The notes beneath the pieces were generated by a model. It was not told the origin of the DNA. It ran no database searches and was given only the letters and a program-made list of their open reading frames with translations. Positions 45,396 through 56,861 of a stretch of 64,000 bases of DNA are shown in pieces. The DNA comes from Chlamydomonas reinhardtii (Eukaryota; Chlorophyta; Chlorophyceae; Chlamydomonadales; Chlamydomonadaceae): contig NC_057015.1 of assembly GCF_000002595.2 (NCBI RefSeq), positions 2,738,952 to 2,802,951 of the forward strand. The letters run 5' to 3'. The position numbers were made by a program, and so were the translations under genes. Position 1 is the first letter of the stretch. Each line of letters starts with the position of its first letter.

Positions 45396-48300
45396 TTAGC
45401 GTTGGGGCATCGGCGGCATTCCCAGCCGTGGACTGTTCATGCTGAAGGTAGCAGCCGCTGCCTCATTCTTGAGCACACTCACGCCCCCGTGGGCAGCGGC
45501 GCCGCCAGCAGCGTGCCCCGGCCCTTGGTCGCAGGCCGTCACGGCAGCTAAGCCCTCTGCGGGCCGGAACATGAACGTGGGGGCTGCGAGCATGTGTGCA
45601 GCGCCATTCATGTCACCAGCCGCTGCATGGTTTCCAGGTGACTGCTGCTCCAAATCGCTGTCATCCTCTCCTAGGCCAGCTGACACGCGCAGCTTGCGCT
45701 GCGCCTGCGTGTTAGGCTGCTGTAGCTGCTCGTGCTCCCCTCCGCTCGCTGTGATGGCCGGGTCCGACTGCTGGTGCAATGTGCCGCCACCGGCAGTGTT
45801 TCCATAATCTGCGTCGGTCCCAGGCCCCGCAAAGAGCGGGTTGGTGCTGAGCCTAGGCGACCTGCAAGCGGGAGCACACATGGTAAGAATGTTAGATGCA
45901 TACAATAGCAGGCTCTTCAAGATCGAGTTCCGACGCCGGATCATGCGTGCATCATGTTACCTGATGGCTGCCACGCCATGGGGAGTCGATGCGCCAGACC
46001 GCGCAGCCTCCTTTGCTCCCTGCTGGTCGGCCAGCGCCATGGCCTGTGTCGGGAGTTGTGCGGTGCGGGAGGCACTGAGCACTGGGCTGCAAGTACAGGG
46101 GTGCACCCGGCACTGAGCACTGGGATGCAAGCAGGGTGCGTGCGTACCCCTAAAAGTACTGCGGTAACCAGTCTTCACGCCCAAACCTGATCATACCCAG
46201 CCACGGACCTGGTATAGCTCCGCGGCTGCCGCCATGTCCTCATCGGGGGAACCACCGGCCTCGCCACAAGCTCCATTGCCAGGCTGAACACCAGGGGAAT
46301 GCTGAGGCCGCGGGGACCCGTTCATCACCCCACCCGCCGCGCCGGGGTTTGTGAAGCCCGTGGGCATCCCACCGCCGGCGGATGAGCGGCGCGGGAGGAA
46401 GCCACCGACAATCCTGTTAAATGGTGTGTATCGCACTGTTGCACGCGTGCCCAAGCGCAGACTGCTCTCTCGCTAAGGAGGAGGGTACAACAGCATACCA
46501 ATCATGACGGAGCCACACACGCACCTTGTAAAACTGGAAACCGCGGCGACGGTCCTGGTGGACAGCAAGCCGCTGCGCGCCTGCACGTGCTCATCGCCGG
46601 TAGCAGCAGCGGCAGCCCTGCCAGCAGCAGCGCCTGCAGTACCACCCCACAGCCAGCCGAAGGACTCCAGGCGGGGCTGCACTGTCGGCAGGGCGTCGAG
46701 CACAGGATGCAGAGCCGGCAGTGGAGCACCGCTGGCCGTGGAGGGGGCGCAGGGTGCCGATAGCGGGGAGAGCGGTGGTGTGTTGAGCGGGGAGCGCGGC
46801 TGCTGTTGGGAGCGGGTCGGTGACAGCCCAAACTGCAGCCCGGAGCCGTCATCGGCCGGTGCCCGCAACCTGCCGCCGCTTCCGTTAACGGCAGCAGCAG
46901 CAGCAGACGTGCGCCATGGCGACAGATGGGCGTCAGCTGCGGTTAATGAGGCGCCGCCGCCATCCATGCCGCGCTGCTGGGCCGTCGCAGGCGCTCCCGA
47001 CGCACGGTTTGGGGCCAGGTGGCTGATGCGAGGCCGGTACTGCTGCTGCAAGGCGTGGGAACGCGCCTTCCTGCCGCCGCCGTCGTCGCCATCGCTCGCG
47101 GCGCCGAGGGCGGCGCCGCCGTACAGCTGCCGTGCTGCGGACGCGGCGGCGCTACAGCTGCCGGTCGTAGCGTGGAGCATAGCGGAGGGACTGGGTGCGC
47201 TGCGCAGCCGCTGTGCCACCAGAAAGGACTGGGGGCTTTCCAGAGGTCTCATGGCACCACCAGTAAGGCCGTGTATGCCGCCGTAGCTGCCCGCCCTGCC
47301 GGAGGGCGAGGTCATGGAGGCGCACCTCGGACTGCCCGCGGGAGCGCGTGGGGAGCCTGGTACAAGGCTGTGGATGCTGTCAGCTCCGCCACCGGTGGAG
47401 GCGCGCCGGCGCGCCGCCACTGCTGCGGCAATGGAACCGTGCTTGGCGGCGGCATCCGTTGAGCCTGCCACGGCGGCTCGGCGGCGGTTGACGGCTGACG
47501 CGGCAGCTGCTATCACGCCGACGAGCACGAGCGTGCCGATGGACCCAGCACCTGCCGCTATCCACAGCTGCGCGCCCGCCGCCACTGCGCCGCCGCCACC
47601 ACTCCGCGCCTGCGGCGGGCAGGCGGCGCCCAGCTGCGTGTAGTCCGCCTCCAGCTGGAACACGGCACTGCCGGTGCTGGTGCTGCTGTTCGTGTTGCTG
47701 ATGCCGGTGGCGTTGTTGGTGGAGCTGCTGTTGAGCTTGTAAATGACGTTGCCGCCAGTGTTGTTGGCGGCAGCGGCGGTTGCGGTCGTTGGATTGGCTG
47801 CCGGAGCAGGACCGCACATTCCGGCGTTGGAGGAGAGGCCCAAGTACCTGCAGGAGGTTGGGGGTTGTAGGAGGTTGGGGGAAGGACCACAAGTGTAAAA
47901 ATTGGCTTTGATGCAGTTACGACGCGCGTGCATAGGCCCCTGAACAGTTTCTTGCCACAACAGGCAAAACTAATGCGCCTGTAAATGTACTAACCTGAGG
48001 CTGCTCATGCCACCGGGGTCTGCCCACTCGTGCGGGACCGGCCCCGTGAGCAGGTTGTCTTTCAGGCTAAGCTCCTGCAGCTGCCGCAGCCTGCTCCAGG
48101 CGGCCGGCAGCGAGCCGCTCAGGCTGTTGCTGTCCGCGTGCAGCGTCACCAGCGTGACCAGGCCCACAGGGCTGCTGCCGTTGGCCACTGTGCCGGTGCC
48201 GGCGGCTGCTGGCTCGGTGCTGGCGGAGGCGCCGGAGCCCCATACCGAAGGCAGCGTGCCGTTGAGGCTGTTGCCGTCCAGATTTCTGCAGCCGTAAACA

Positions 48301-51043
48301 CCAAAGGTCACACATGATACTAGGGAGTGCGATTACCGGTATTTTGTATTCAGAGCTTGACAAGCGCATACTGCACTGCACGCCACACGCGGCAAACCCA
48401 CATGTGCGCGATGCGCGGCAGGCCGGTCCCCCAGGCCGGCGGCAGGGGGCCCCTCAGCCCGTTGTGCGACAGGTCCAGGTACGACAGCGCGGACAGGGCG
48501 CTCCAGCACTCCGGCAGCCCACCCGCCAGGCTGTTGCGCCGCACCGAGATGTACGACAGCGCCGCCAGCTGCGACCAGCCGCTGGGTAGCGTGCCTGTTT
48601 ACGCAGGGGCTTGGTGAGCGGATTGCAGCACAGAATGGGCGAGCTGTGGCAGTGACCGGCACACATGCCATGCCGCTGGCTGGCCTGCGCACCTACCTGT
48701 AATGCTGTTGCCATCCAGCACCAGACGGCCCAACCCGCTCAGCAGCGCCAGTTGGGGCGGGAGAGTCCCCGACAGCCCTGCATGCACGTGCGATGCCGCG
48801 TTAGTATCGCGTGTTGCGGCCATCCACGAAAGCAAGCAAGCATGATAGCCTTCGGACGCTCACCTTTGTCAGACAGGTCAAGGCCCGTCACTGTATGCGC
48901 AACGCTGTCGCACAGCACACCCTCCCAGGCGTTTGAGACTCCGCACGGGTCCGTGCCCTCCGCCCACTCAGCAAGCGTGCTGCTGGGCCCAGACATGGAG
49001 TGGCGCAGGCTCAGCAGCAAAGAGCCTGTCGCATGAATTGGTGTAGCACGTGTTTGAGGTCCGGATTGGGATATCCAGCGGCCTGATAATGCGGGTCGTA
49101 AAGTTGCAAACGCACCTTCCTGTAACCACGTGCACGACCGCAGCAGCTGCGTGCCATTGATAGCGGCTGCCAGTGCGGAGGTCTCTTGTGCAGAGCTGGT
49201 GCAGTTGCCGCAGCTGACCGTGGCATTAGCGGTCGCAGCCAGCAGCATGGGCTGGATAACGCCCGGCACGGGCCCGCACAACGCCGCGTTGCTGGAAAGC
49301 AGCAGCGCAGCCAGACCCCGTTGCGCGCCCCAGGCCTCCGGCACCGTGCCCGACAGGGCATTACCTGCCAGGCTCCTGAGCAGGGTAGTGCGCGTGTGCC
49401 ACTGATTCAGAAGGAAACTTATGAAGACAAAGCAGATGGGCTTGGCCGGTTTATGCACGCCCACATCTCCGTCCCGCACCCTCAGCAGTGGCGTGCTAGA
49501 CGCGCCGTAACACCACTCACAGGTACTGCAGTGACGCAAAGGAAGACCAGTCGGCTGGCAGCGTGCCCCACAGCCGGTTACTGGAGAGGTCAACCTGACG
49601 CAGTGCCGTGAGACCGCCTGCGCCGCTGCTGCCAGCACCTCTCACCGGGGAGCTGCCGGGCGCCCATGCCGCAGGCAGGGTTCCACCGAAAGAGTTCGAG
49701 GACAGGTCCCTGGAAAGCGGAGGCAGAGCAAACAATGATTGCAACACAAGGACAGCCCGAGGGACCCGAGCACAAGCACGCCGTTTGCATGAAAACAGGC
49801 AGTCATACTGTGTACACGAGCAACCTGCACGTGCTGGACCGGGCCCGACACTTACAAGCGCACAAGCCGCCTAAGCGTCGCAAGGTCCGGCGGTAGCGTG
49901 CCTGCCAGACCGGTGTTGCGAAGCAGCAGGCTGCGCAGGAACGTCAGTCGGCCCCACGAACCCGGTAGCTGGGCGCCTGCTCCTGAGTCACCGGTGCTGG
50001 GTACCACGGCCGCGCCCAAGCGTCCCATCCCCTGACCCAGATGCGGATTGTCTGACAGGTCAAGGACCTGCAGTGCGCCGAGACCTCCGCCCCACGCGGC
50101 TGGGAGGCCGCCGCCTGTGGGCACGAGAAGCACAGCGGCGCGGGGTGATAAGTATGGTAATGTACGCGAATCAGGCAAAGCATACCATGTGGGTCGGGAG
50201 AAACTTGCCGAGTCGCTTACCACTTAGACGGTTGTTGCGCAGCCGCAGCTCACGCAGGCTTCCCAGCGCAGCCCACATGGCGGGTAGGCTGCCGGTGATG
50301 GCGTTGGTGTCCAGGGCCTGCACGCACGATTTGGGTCGGGGGCATGTTGGATGCCAGGCGAAAGCCCCCAAGCAATGCCCCCTATGACCCACCAGTACTT
50401 CCAGGTCCATCAAGGAGCTCCACTCTACCGGAAGCATTCCGCCAATTGAGTTGTTGGTCAGAAGGCTGCAAGGGCGACAATGAAGGCGTGAACGGGTGCC
50501 GAAAGCCGTGTGCATGGATGGGAACGCAGCCTAGCGCCAGGCTAGTAAACCTCCTGCATTCCTGTGACCAGGCTACTCACAGTGATTGAAGGCCCGCAAG
50601 GCCTGCCAGCTGAGCAGGAAGGGTTCCGGACAGCCCCTGAGAGCTGAAGTCCAGGCTCGTCACGGCGCCCAGCGGGTCACAGGCAACCCCGGCCCAGAAG
50701 CAGGCAGAGCCGGACGCGGCAGGCAGCAAGCCTTCAGATGGCTCCGAGCCCTCCAGCTGACGCCTTACAGTCACTAGTATCTCTGTTGCAGAAATGGGCA
50801 CACGGCAAGCTTGGTAAGCGCGAGTTGGTGAACGGCGCCGATGCGCGATGGTTACATGCCGCCAGCTCCGCACTTGCCTTCCTGCGTTGACTGGCCGGCC
50901 GCTTCCACCGCTGTATTTGCCAGCAGCATAAGGATAGCCGCCATGACCGATAGAAGCCATGGCGGCGCCGGCGTCAGTGAAGACACTCCGAGCATCTCTT
51001 CCCGCCAAGATGCGTGCCGGTTCACAAGCGGTACCGATAGCAC
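45396..51043 (-). CDS. Single-pass LRR receptor-like protein with duplicated ectodomain and long disordered tail
   Basis: Fifteen exons join in frame into 1,349 residues: 51043..50878, 50782..50581, 50465..50393, 50317..50221, 50114..49856, 49709..49521, 49375..49116, 49025..48864, 48777..48697, 48594..48402, 48285..47995, 47847..46525, 46413..46209, 46043..45961, 45861..45396. A signal-anchor or signal peptide is at about 29-48. Module 1 has an N-cap (SACFWAGVACDPLGAVTSL) and plant-type LRRs such as LLLTNNSIGGMLPVEWSSL. Module 2, from about residue 416, repeats the plan: DPCGVSNAWEGVLCDS, then LSGTLPPQLALLSGLGRL and further repeats. Both modules end in LSSN-A-(L/M)CGP. The transmembrane helix is at about 753-777, followed by NRRR and a tail of about 570 Ser/Pro/Ala/Gln-rich residues. 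No kinase domain is seen. Intron 1 uses a GC donor. Cell-surface sensing is inference. Confidence 0.85.
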
Positions 51044-51320
51044 AGTAACTGACTCGAAATGGCTCGTTACATCAAAAGTATGTTACAGCAGCCTCTGCGC
51101 GGCTTATGCGCAGATTCTTGTCGTGGCGCTACGAATGCAGAGGCACGAACCCGCAGCGTCGAAAGGCCAACCCCTCCCTCCGACCCTCGCCGCATCGATC
51201 TGTGTCTACTGTCTACGAGATTCCGCTGCATCATAGCAACATATCCACACTTGACAATCAACTCTGCCTGAGTCACCAGCGCAATAAGTACCTTGCAACA
51301 TGCGCATCCGATCCTGCACG
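51044..51320 (-). promoter_or_regulatory. Compact region: UTP7 3' UTR plus LRR gene promoter
   Basis: The two minus-strand genes are only 277 bases apart. Two minus-strand TGTAA signals (plus TTACA) at 51067-51071 and 51082-51086 are the likely polyadenylation signals of UTP7, yet lie only 24-43 bases before the LRR start codon. The 3' end of one transcript therefore nearly reaches, or overlaps, the 5' end of the next. Confidence 0.55.
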
Positions 51321-54300
51321 CTACGCCTTGTAGAAGCGGCGCACCGCCTTGGGCGCACTCTCGGGAATGACGCTGTCCGCCTTCTTCTGCGCCGCCTCCT
51401 TGCGCCGTGTCGCCTGCAGGGTCGATAAACACATAATACCATAACACCAAAGCATGCAAAACAGCGGCAGTACAGGCAACAGGGCCCAACCCTGCGCTCA
51501 CAGCAGTACAAGCCGAGGCATTCGCACGCACCTCCTCCTTCTGGCGCTCCTTGATGGTCGGCTTCCGGTCCTCGATGATGTTGCTCTGCTTCTTGCGGTG
51601 CCGCCGGCTGGGCTTGTTCTTGCCCTTCATCTTGACCTTGTTCTCCTGCTCGCGGCGCAGCGCCGCCATCCGCGCCGCGTTGGCGTCCTCCTCCTGCCGC
51701 CGCCGCTGCTGCAGCACCTCTGCCGGCTCCTTGCGCACCCTGCGAACCGCACACGGCACGTCCAAGCAGTCACAAGCGTCAGAACTGCATTCACATGTAC
51801 AGTGAACACCCGGCACATCCGACCCACATCGCAGGAGCACGCCTCATTCGCTGGGACGCTTCCGGCATGCACACCGGCTGCTACGGCATCTCACCCCACC
51901 CGGTGTCCGCATCCTCGACCTACCCTCCCCAGCCCTCCTTGCGAGCCCCCGCCCGACAGCAGCCCCCAAAGGGAACACCATAGCGGCACCACACCACCGC
52001 ACCTGCCCACTGTGTCGGGGTCCAGGACAATGGTGTCGGGCTGCAGCTTGTCCAGCAGCTGGACCACCTCCTGCGTCTGGCGCTGCTTGGTGGTCTGGAA
52101 GGGGTTGGCCACGAACGTGTCGAAGTTGGGCTCGCCCGAGCCTGCGCGATGCGGGCGCAACCAAGAGAAGGCAGGGTCAACATGTGCCCTTAGGTACCGT
52201 ATCATGCGCATTCAGGCGCCATGGCGCGTGTCCACTGCAGCCGCGCTGCCGCTACCCCAGCCCTTGTCTCGTTTCGCCCAGAACCGCCCAACACGCCCTG
52301 TGCACGGCGCCTGCGCCAGCACTCACCGGGCACCAGGATGGTGCTAATGCCCGCGGAGTGGCCTATCCCCAGCACGTCCTCGTAGGGCACGAAGCGGAAG
52401 GTGGACAGCACGCCCTCCGGCAGGTGGTGCGTCAGGTAGGGCGCCTGCGCCTTGCTGCGCAGCGCATCCTGCCACACCTGCACCTTGCGCCCGTAGCCCA
52501 CCGCCAGCATGCCGCGCTGGCTGATGTCCATGCGCGTGATGGGCGCGTGGCTGAAGTAGTTGTGCATGGGCTTAAGCATTCGCACGTCCCACAGCTGCAG
52601 GGTTGGAGGGAGGGCAGGCGCGATGGACAGGAGGTCGTTCAGCGCTTGTGACGATTGGCGTACTTGCCGAGCCCATTGTGGCGACCCAAGTAGAGTTCGG
52701 GCACTCCTCAGAATGCCACCGTGCGTGCACGGTGCCTTTGGACCGGCTTTCCTTCAAGCGTACGCGGGCATAATGAGCCGTCACGCACCTTGATTTGTGA
52801 GTCCGAGCCGGCGGTTGCCATGTAGGTGCCACTGGGGTCCACCGCTAGCGCCGTCACCGGGCCCTGTGCGGCGCCGCGTGGGAGCAGAAACCTCCATTCA
52901 GTTAGAGCACATGCCACCACATGCCGTGAGCATCATGACCGCTAGCACAAACATGCGTAGAGACAAAGCCAGATGCTCAACGTGTCGGCTCCCGCCGTGG
53001 CCCAGCAGCTCCCCCCATGAGCGGCACCTGGTGGCACAGCATCTTGACCACCGGTGTGGTGATGTTGGGCGTCCACATGGTCACGACGCCGCGCGCGTGG
53101 CCCAGGCACTCCACCGCGTTGTGCGGGTTGTGCCGCATCACGCTGCACGGCCCCAGCTTGGTCTTGTGCTGCGCCACGATGTGCCCCGTGCTAGTGTCCT
53201 GGTAGCGCAGCACGCCTGAGAGGGGCGGAGCGAGCGGCGGCAGCAGCGAGATGTGGGAGGCGCAGCAACACAGCAGCTCCACGCCGCGTCTGAGTTCTTG
53301 GCCTTACACTGTTGCCCTGTCTTCCTGTGCCCGCTGCGTACCGTGGTCAAGCCATCTTCCTGCCCCGGCCAGCCCCGCTATGCTGCCTGCTCTGCTCACC
53401 GTGCTCGCCCACCGAGGTGAGCAGGAAGTGGTGCGGCAGGAAGTCCAGCGCCAGCGTGTCGGTGTGGTCGCGCAGGCAGTGCACCTCCAGGCCGCGCTTG
53501 TCGTACACGTACACGTACTTCTTCTGGGCGGCCGCCCAGAACGTCTCGTTGTGCAGGAACGTCACGTCACGCACCGTCTCGCGCACCTGCAGGTCAACGC
53601 GAGGGTTTAAAGGAAGGGCCGTCGGCGTATGCAACAGGTCGTCCAGGGCTGCCGGCTATGCAGCACCCTCCCCGCCCATCCCAGGCGCCGCGCACCCAAA
53701 CGCTCATGCTCATGCACCCAAACGCCACACATCCACGTATAAGGTACACTACTCCCTGCTCACCTGCACCTCGCACACCAGCTGCGACCGCTGCCAGTCC
53801 ATGAGCGCCAGGTGCCCCTTGGTGCCGCCCATGAGCATGAAGCGCCCGTTGCGCGTGAACGCCAGCCCGCCGTACGGCCCTAGCTCCGGCAGCGACAGGT
53901 CGAATGCCTTGCGCGCCGCCGTCACGTCCACTGCCGCCACAATGTCCTGCTGCTTGAAGTTCCATGTCCGCTCCACGCCCTCCGCCTCCAGAGCACCCGC
54001 GCTCGCGGGCAGCAGCCACTCGCTGATCTGCACCGCCTTCTTCTGTGATGCTGCAAAGACATTCTCCGCTCGGCGCAGCTTGCCCTTCAACTTTTTGTCC
54101 GTGATGGACTTGAGGTCCACCCCCGGCCCACGCTTGAGGCGTTTCGCCGTCTCCGCAACATCCGGGTCCAGCTTCTTTTTCCTGCGGCGAGCAGACCGTG
54201 TGCGTGCGAGACTCTGCGTGGGATACTGTAGCACAGCTGCCAGAGACAGCAGCAGCGAGCGCTGTGTGGCAAGACCACGGAGCGCTGCTCAAGCCGCATA

Positions 54301-54581
54301 AGTGGCCCTTGCCCCTCGGCGGGACCGTGCCAAACCCGACCCCGGTCGACGCTGCTGACGCGTGGCGCTGATATAAAGGTCTCCCCTTATCTCTGCCCAG
54401 TATAGCGGTAGCTATGCAGGCGTCCCCGTTGCCAGTGTGCCGCCCGACGGCATTGCACACAACACGCCGCCGGCGCAGGAGCACACGCAGCAATTTTGAG
54501 GGCCCATGAAACTTATTATACTTACCGTTTCCGATTTGCTTTGGCCTCCTCATCAACCCGAGGCTTGTCGCCCTCCGCCAT
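51321..54581 (-). CDS. UTP7: UTP7 / WDR46 (BING4) homologue, small-subunit processome WD40 protein
   Basis: Nucleolar WD40 protein of the U3 snoRNP/SSU processome, needed for 18S rRNA maturation. Nine exons join in frame into 543 residues: 54581..54526, 54181..53764, 53586..53400, 53215..53028, 52863..52789, 52594..52327, 52141..52003, 51739..51532, 51413..51321. The start is acidic then basic ([19 protein letters not shown]). Diagnostic segments are [78 protein letters not shown] and the BING4CT region with [17 protein letters not shown] and [16 protein letters not shown]. The C-terminus is highly basic ([18 protein letters not shown]) with RRFYKA at the end. The match covers the whole protein. 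It is divergent from prefoldin 6. Confidence 0.95.
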
Positions 54582-54949
54582 AGCCCTTTCGCCGGCTCCT
54601 CACCGTTGGTAGTGTTTGTAAAACGCTTGCACAATAATGTCACTCAAGAAGAACGCTGTATTTTACAGCCGTCTAAAAGGCGAAGGGACGGACGAGAACA
54701 CCACGTTTTTAGCCAAACTCACAAGCTGTAGTGAAATGTAGTAGTATGTATCCAATTGTTGCAGAAGGTAAGGGCACACTGCCAAAACTCCTGAGAAAAT
54801 TTGGAGCTTCCATCGCGCGCATGCTGTCCAAAAGTCGCCCTCTTCGGCGTTTCGAGTTTCATACTCGTTTTAAGTGCTTTGTTGTCCTAAATACGTCATC
54901 AGGAGTAAGAAACATACAACTTTGAGTGCGAAACAGTCTTGTTGCTGCA
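54582..54949. promoter_or_regulatory. Compact divergent promoter region, UTP7 / prefoldin subunit 6
   Basis: 368 bases separate the start codons of two housekeeping genes. Sequence is AT-richer than the flanks. No clear TATA box; a shared bidirectional promoter is likely. Confidence 0.5.
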
Positions 54950-55925
54950 ATGGCCGACGCGGAAAACACCCGGAAGGCTCTGCAGAAAGAGGTTGAGACA
55001 TATCGTAATCTGCAAGCAGGTGCGTCGTGCCCAGGCGCCGGCATGCAGTTCGGAGCTCGAGAGCCGCGGTGATCCAGCTGTTCTGCCGCATTTGCAGAGC
55101 TTCAAAAGCTTGCTAAGGGCAAGCAGGAGCTGACTGCGAGGTTTACGGAGACGGAGACCGTGGTGGAGGTGCGCGGGAGCCAGATGCAAGGCCCGGCAAA
55201 GCAGCTTTGCGGGCTTTGGGACTTACGTGAACCACGGAAGCAACATCTGGGGTCTCTCAGGGCCAGACAGCAGTCGCAGACCGGTTCTACAACCTAGGGA
55301 ACGCGCGGGAACGCGCGGGGGCACGCCGGGCGCGCAGGCACGGACCCTCCGGCCTGCGTCGCGGTCGCGCCGCACCGGTCACTGCCTGACTTGGTGTGCT
55401 GGGGGATGGTCATGTGTGCAGGAGCTGAAGCTGCTGGACGACGAGGCAAACGTGTTCAAGGCTGTGGGCCCGGTACTGGTTAAGCAGGACCTGGTGGAGG
55501 CGCGCTCAAACGTGTCGAACCGGTTAGAGTTCATCAAGAAAGACATTGACCGGTTAGACGTCCAGATTAAGGGCGTGGAGAGCAAGATGCTTGACCGCGA
55601 GAAGGAGGTAAGTGCTGGGTGTAGGCAGGCGCGGGGTCGGGCGGGGGGGGGGGGGTCAGCAGGTACTCCAGGTATTGCGGGCGGTGCAATGCTGACGAGG
55701 CATGGCTGGATACGCGGATGGGTACATGGCATGGCGACGGGAAAGCTACGACAGTGTGTACTGGAGTCACATGTTTTATTGCCCGGGCATGCGACAGCTT
55801 CATACCTCAAATTCTGCCACTGCATAGTGCACAGCGTCTGACTGTGGTAAAACCGGTCTCACCTGCCCGCACAGATGATGAAGCTGCAGCGGAAGCTGCA
55901 GGGCGGCGCGGCCGCTGGCCCGTAA
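54950..55925 (+). CDS. PFD6: Prefoldin subunit 6
   Basis: Beta-type subunit of the hexameric cytosolic prefoldin chaperone, which hands unfolded actin and tubulin to CCT. Four exons join in frame into 125 residues, the family's usual length: 54950..55019, 55098..55168, 55422..55607, 55875..55925. The two coiled-coil helices are KALQKEVETYRNLQAELQKL and, at the C-terminal side, NRLEFIKKDIDRLDVQIKGV. Between them are the beta-hairpin residues with FKAVGPVLVKQDLVEA, typical of subunit 6. The last exon codes for only 16 residues. Confidence 0.95.
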
Positions 55926-56861
55926 ACCCCTGCTGTACGGTGCTGAAGGCTTCAGTGTGCGGTTGGATATGGTGGACTGCAGCACTTGATTTCATCATGG
56001 CGCCCATTCCTGTACAAAGCGACGGCCCGTGGCCGCATGGTGGGCAGGGCCGCAGCACTGGCTGAGCCTATTTGAGTTGAGGGCGGACAGCGTGGCGTGC
56101 TTGGGAGCGGAGGTGCTGCACTCACAGGCGTGCACGGGCCCAAAATGACACTGGGGCGAGGCGCACACAGACAGGTCCACAGGTTAAGTGCGTGCGTGGT
56201 CGACGAGCGGACGAGCGGTCAGGCCAAAGGCTGGGGGAGGATAGGGCGATGCGTGCCCGATGTGAACCCAGCTAGGCCAATTCTGGTTGTTCTGGGCGAT
56301 GAAGACGGCTGGTTTGATCTTGCAAGGCGTGAAGTTGCAGGGACTTGTGGCCGTCATGCGCTCATGGGATGTTGAGGGCTTGGAGCGTGAAGGCGGTTGA
56401 TACGTTCGGTACGGCCATGTAGGTGGAGCACAGTTTGACGGTGTTGGGGTTCAGCCATACGGTAAGCAATGAAATGTGATGCGCCAATTGTGCCTCTGCC
56501 TCACCGCGACTTGTAAATGAACTGGTGTGCAGCCCAAGGTGCAGCCCTTGTCCCTGCCTACGTACCGCGCCAACTCGGGCGGCCCCCCAATTCAATCTGT
56601 GCTATCAGCCGCAGTCACACAGCAGTGGTGCACACTCTCGACACGCACGCAGCACACCAATAGGTGTCAACCTGCCAACATGAAGGAGGACGGTCATGAG
56701 CATGGGGACCCCGGACACGGCTCATGCAACCTGTACGGCTTGCTGCAAACCGCGTTGCCCTGTGCACGTCACTTGGGCGTTCTCGCCCCACTCCGATACT
56801 TGCATCCATGTCCCACCCCACTTAGTAGACAACGTAGGCCAGCCGGAGGGGCAAAGCGAAA
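55926..56861 (+). other. Prefoldin 6 3' UTR and FAM184 homologue upstream region
   Basis: No supported exon. TGTAA at 56512-56516 is a plausible polyadenylation signal for prefoldin 6, giving a 3' UTR of about 590 bases. An open frame from 56527 runs through the right part but lacks codon character and would enter the FAM184 gene out of frame. Confidence 0.5.
56512..56516 (+). promoter_or_regulatory. Possible TGTAA polyadenylation signal of prefoldin 6
   Basis: TGTAA about 590 bases downstream of the prefoldin stop codon and 350 bases before the next start codon. Confidence 0.45.
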
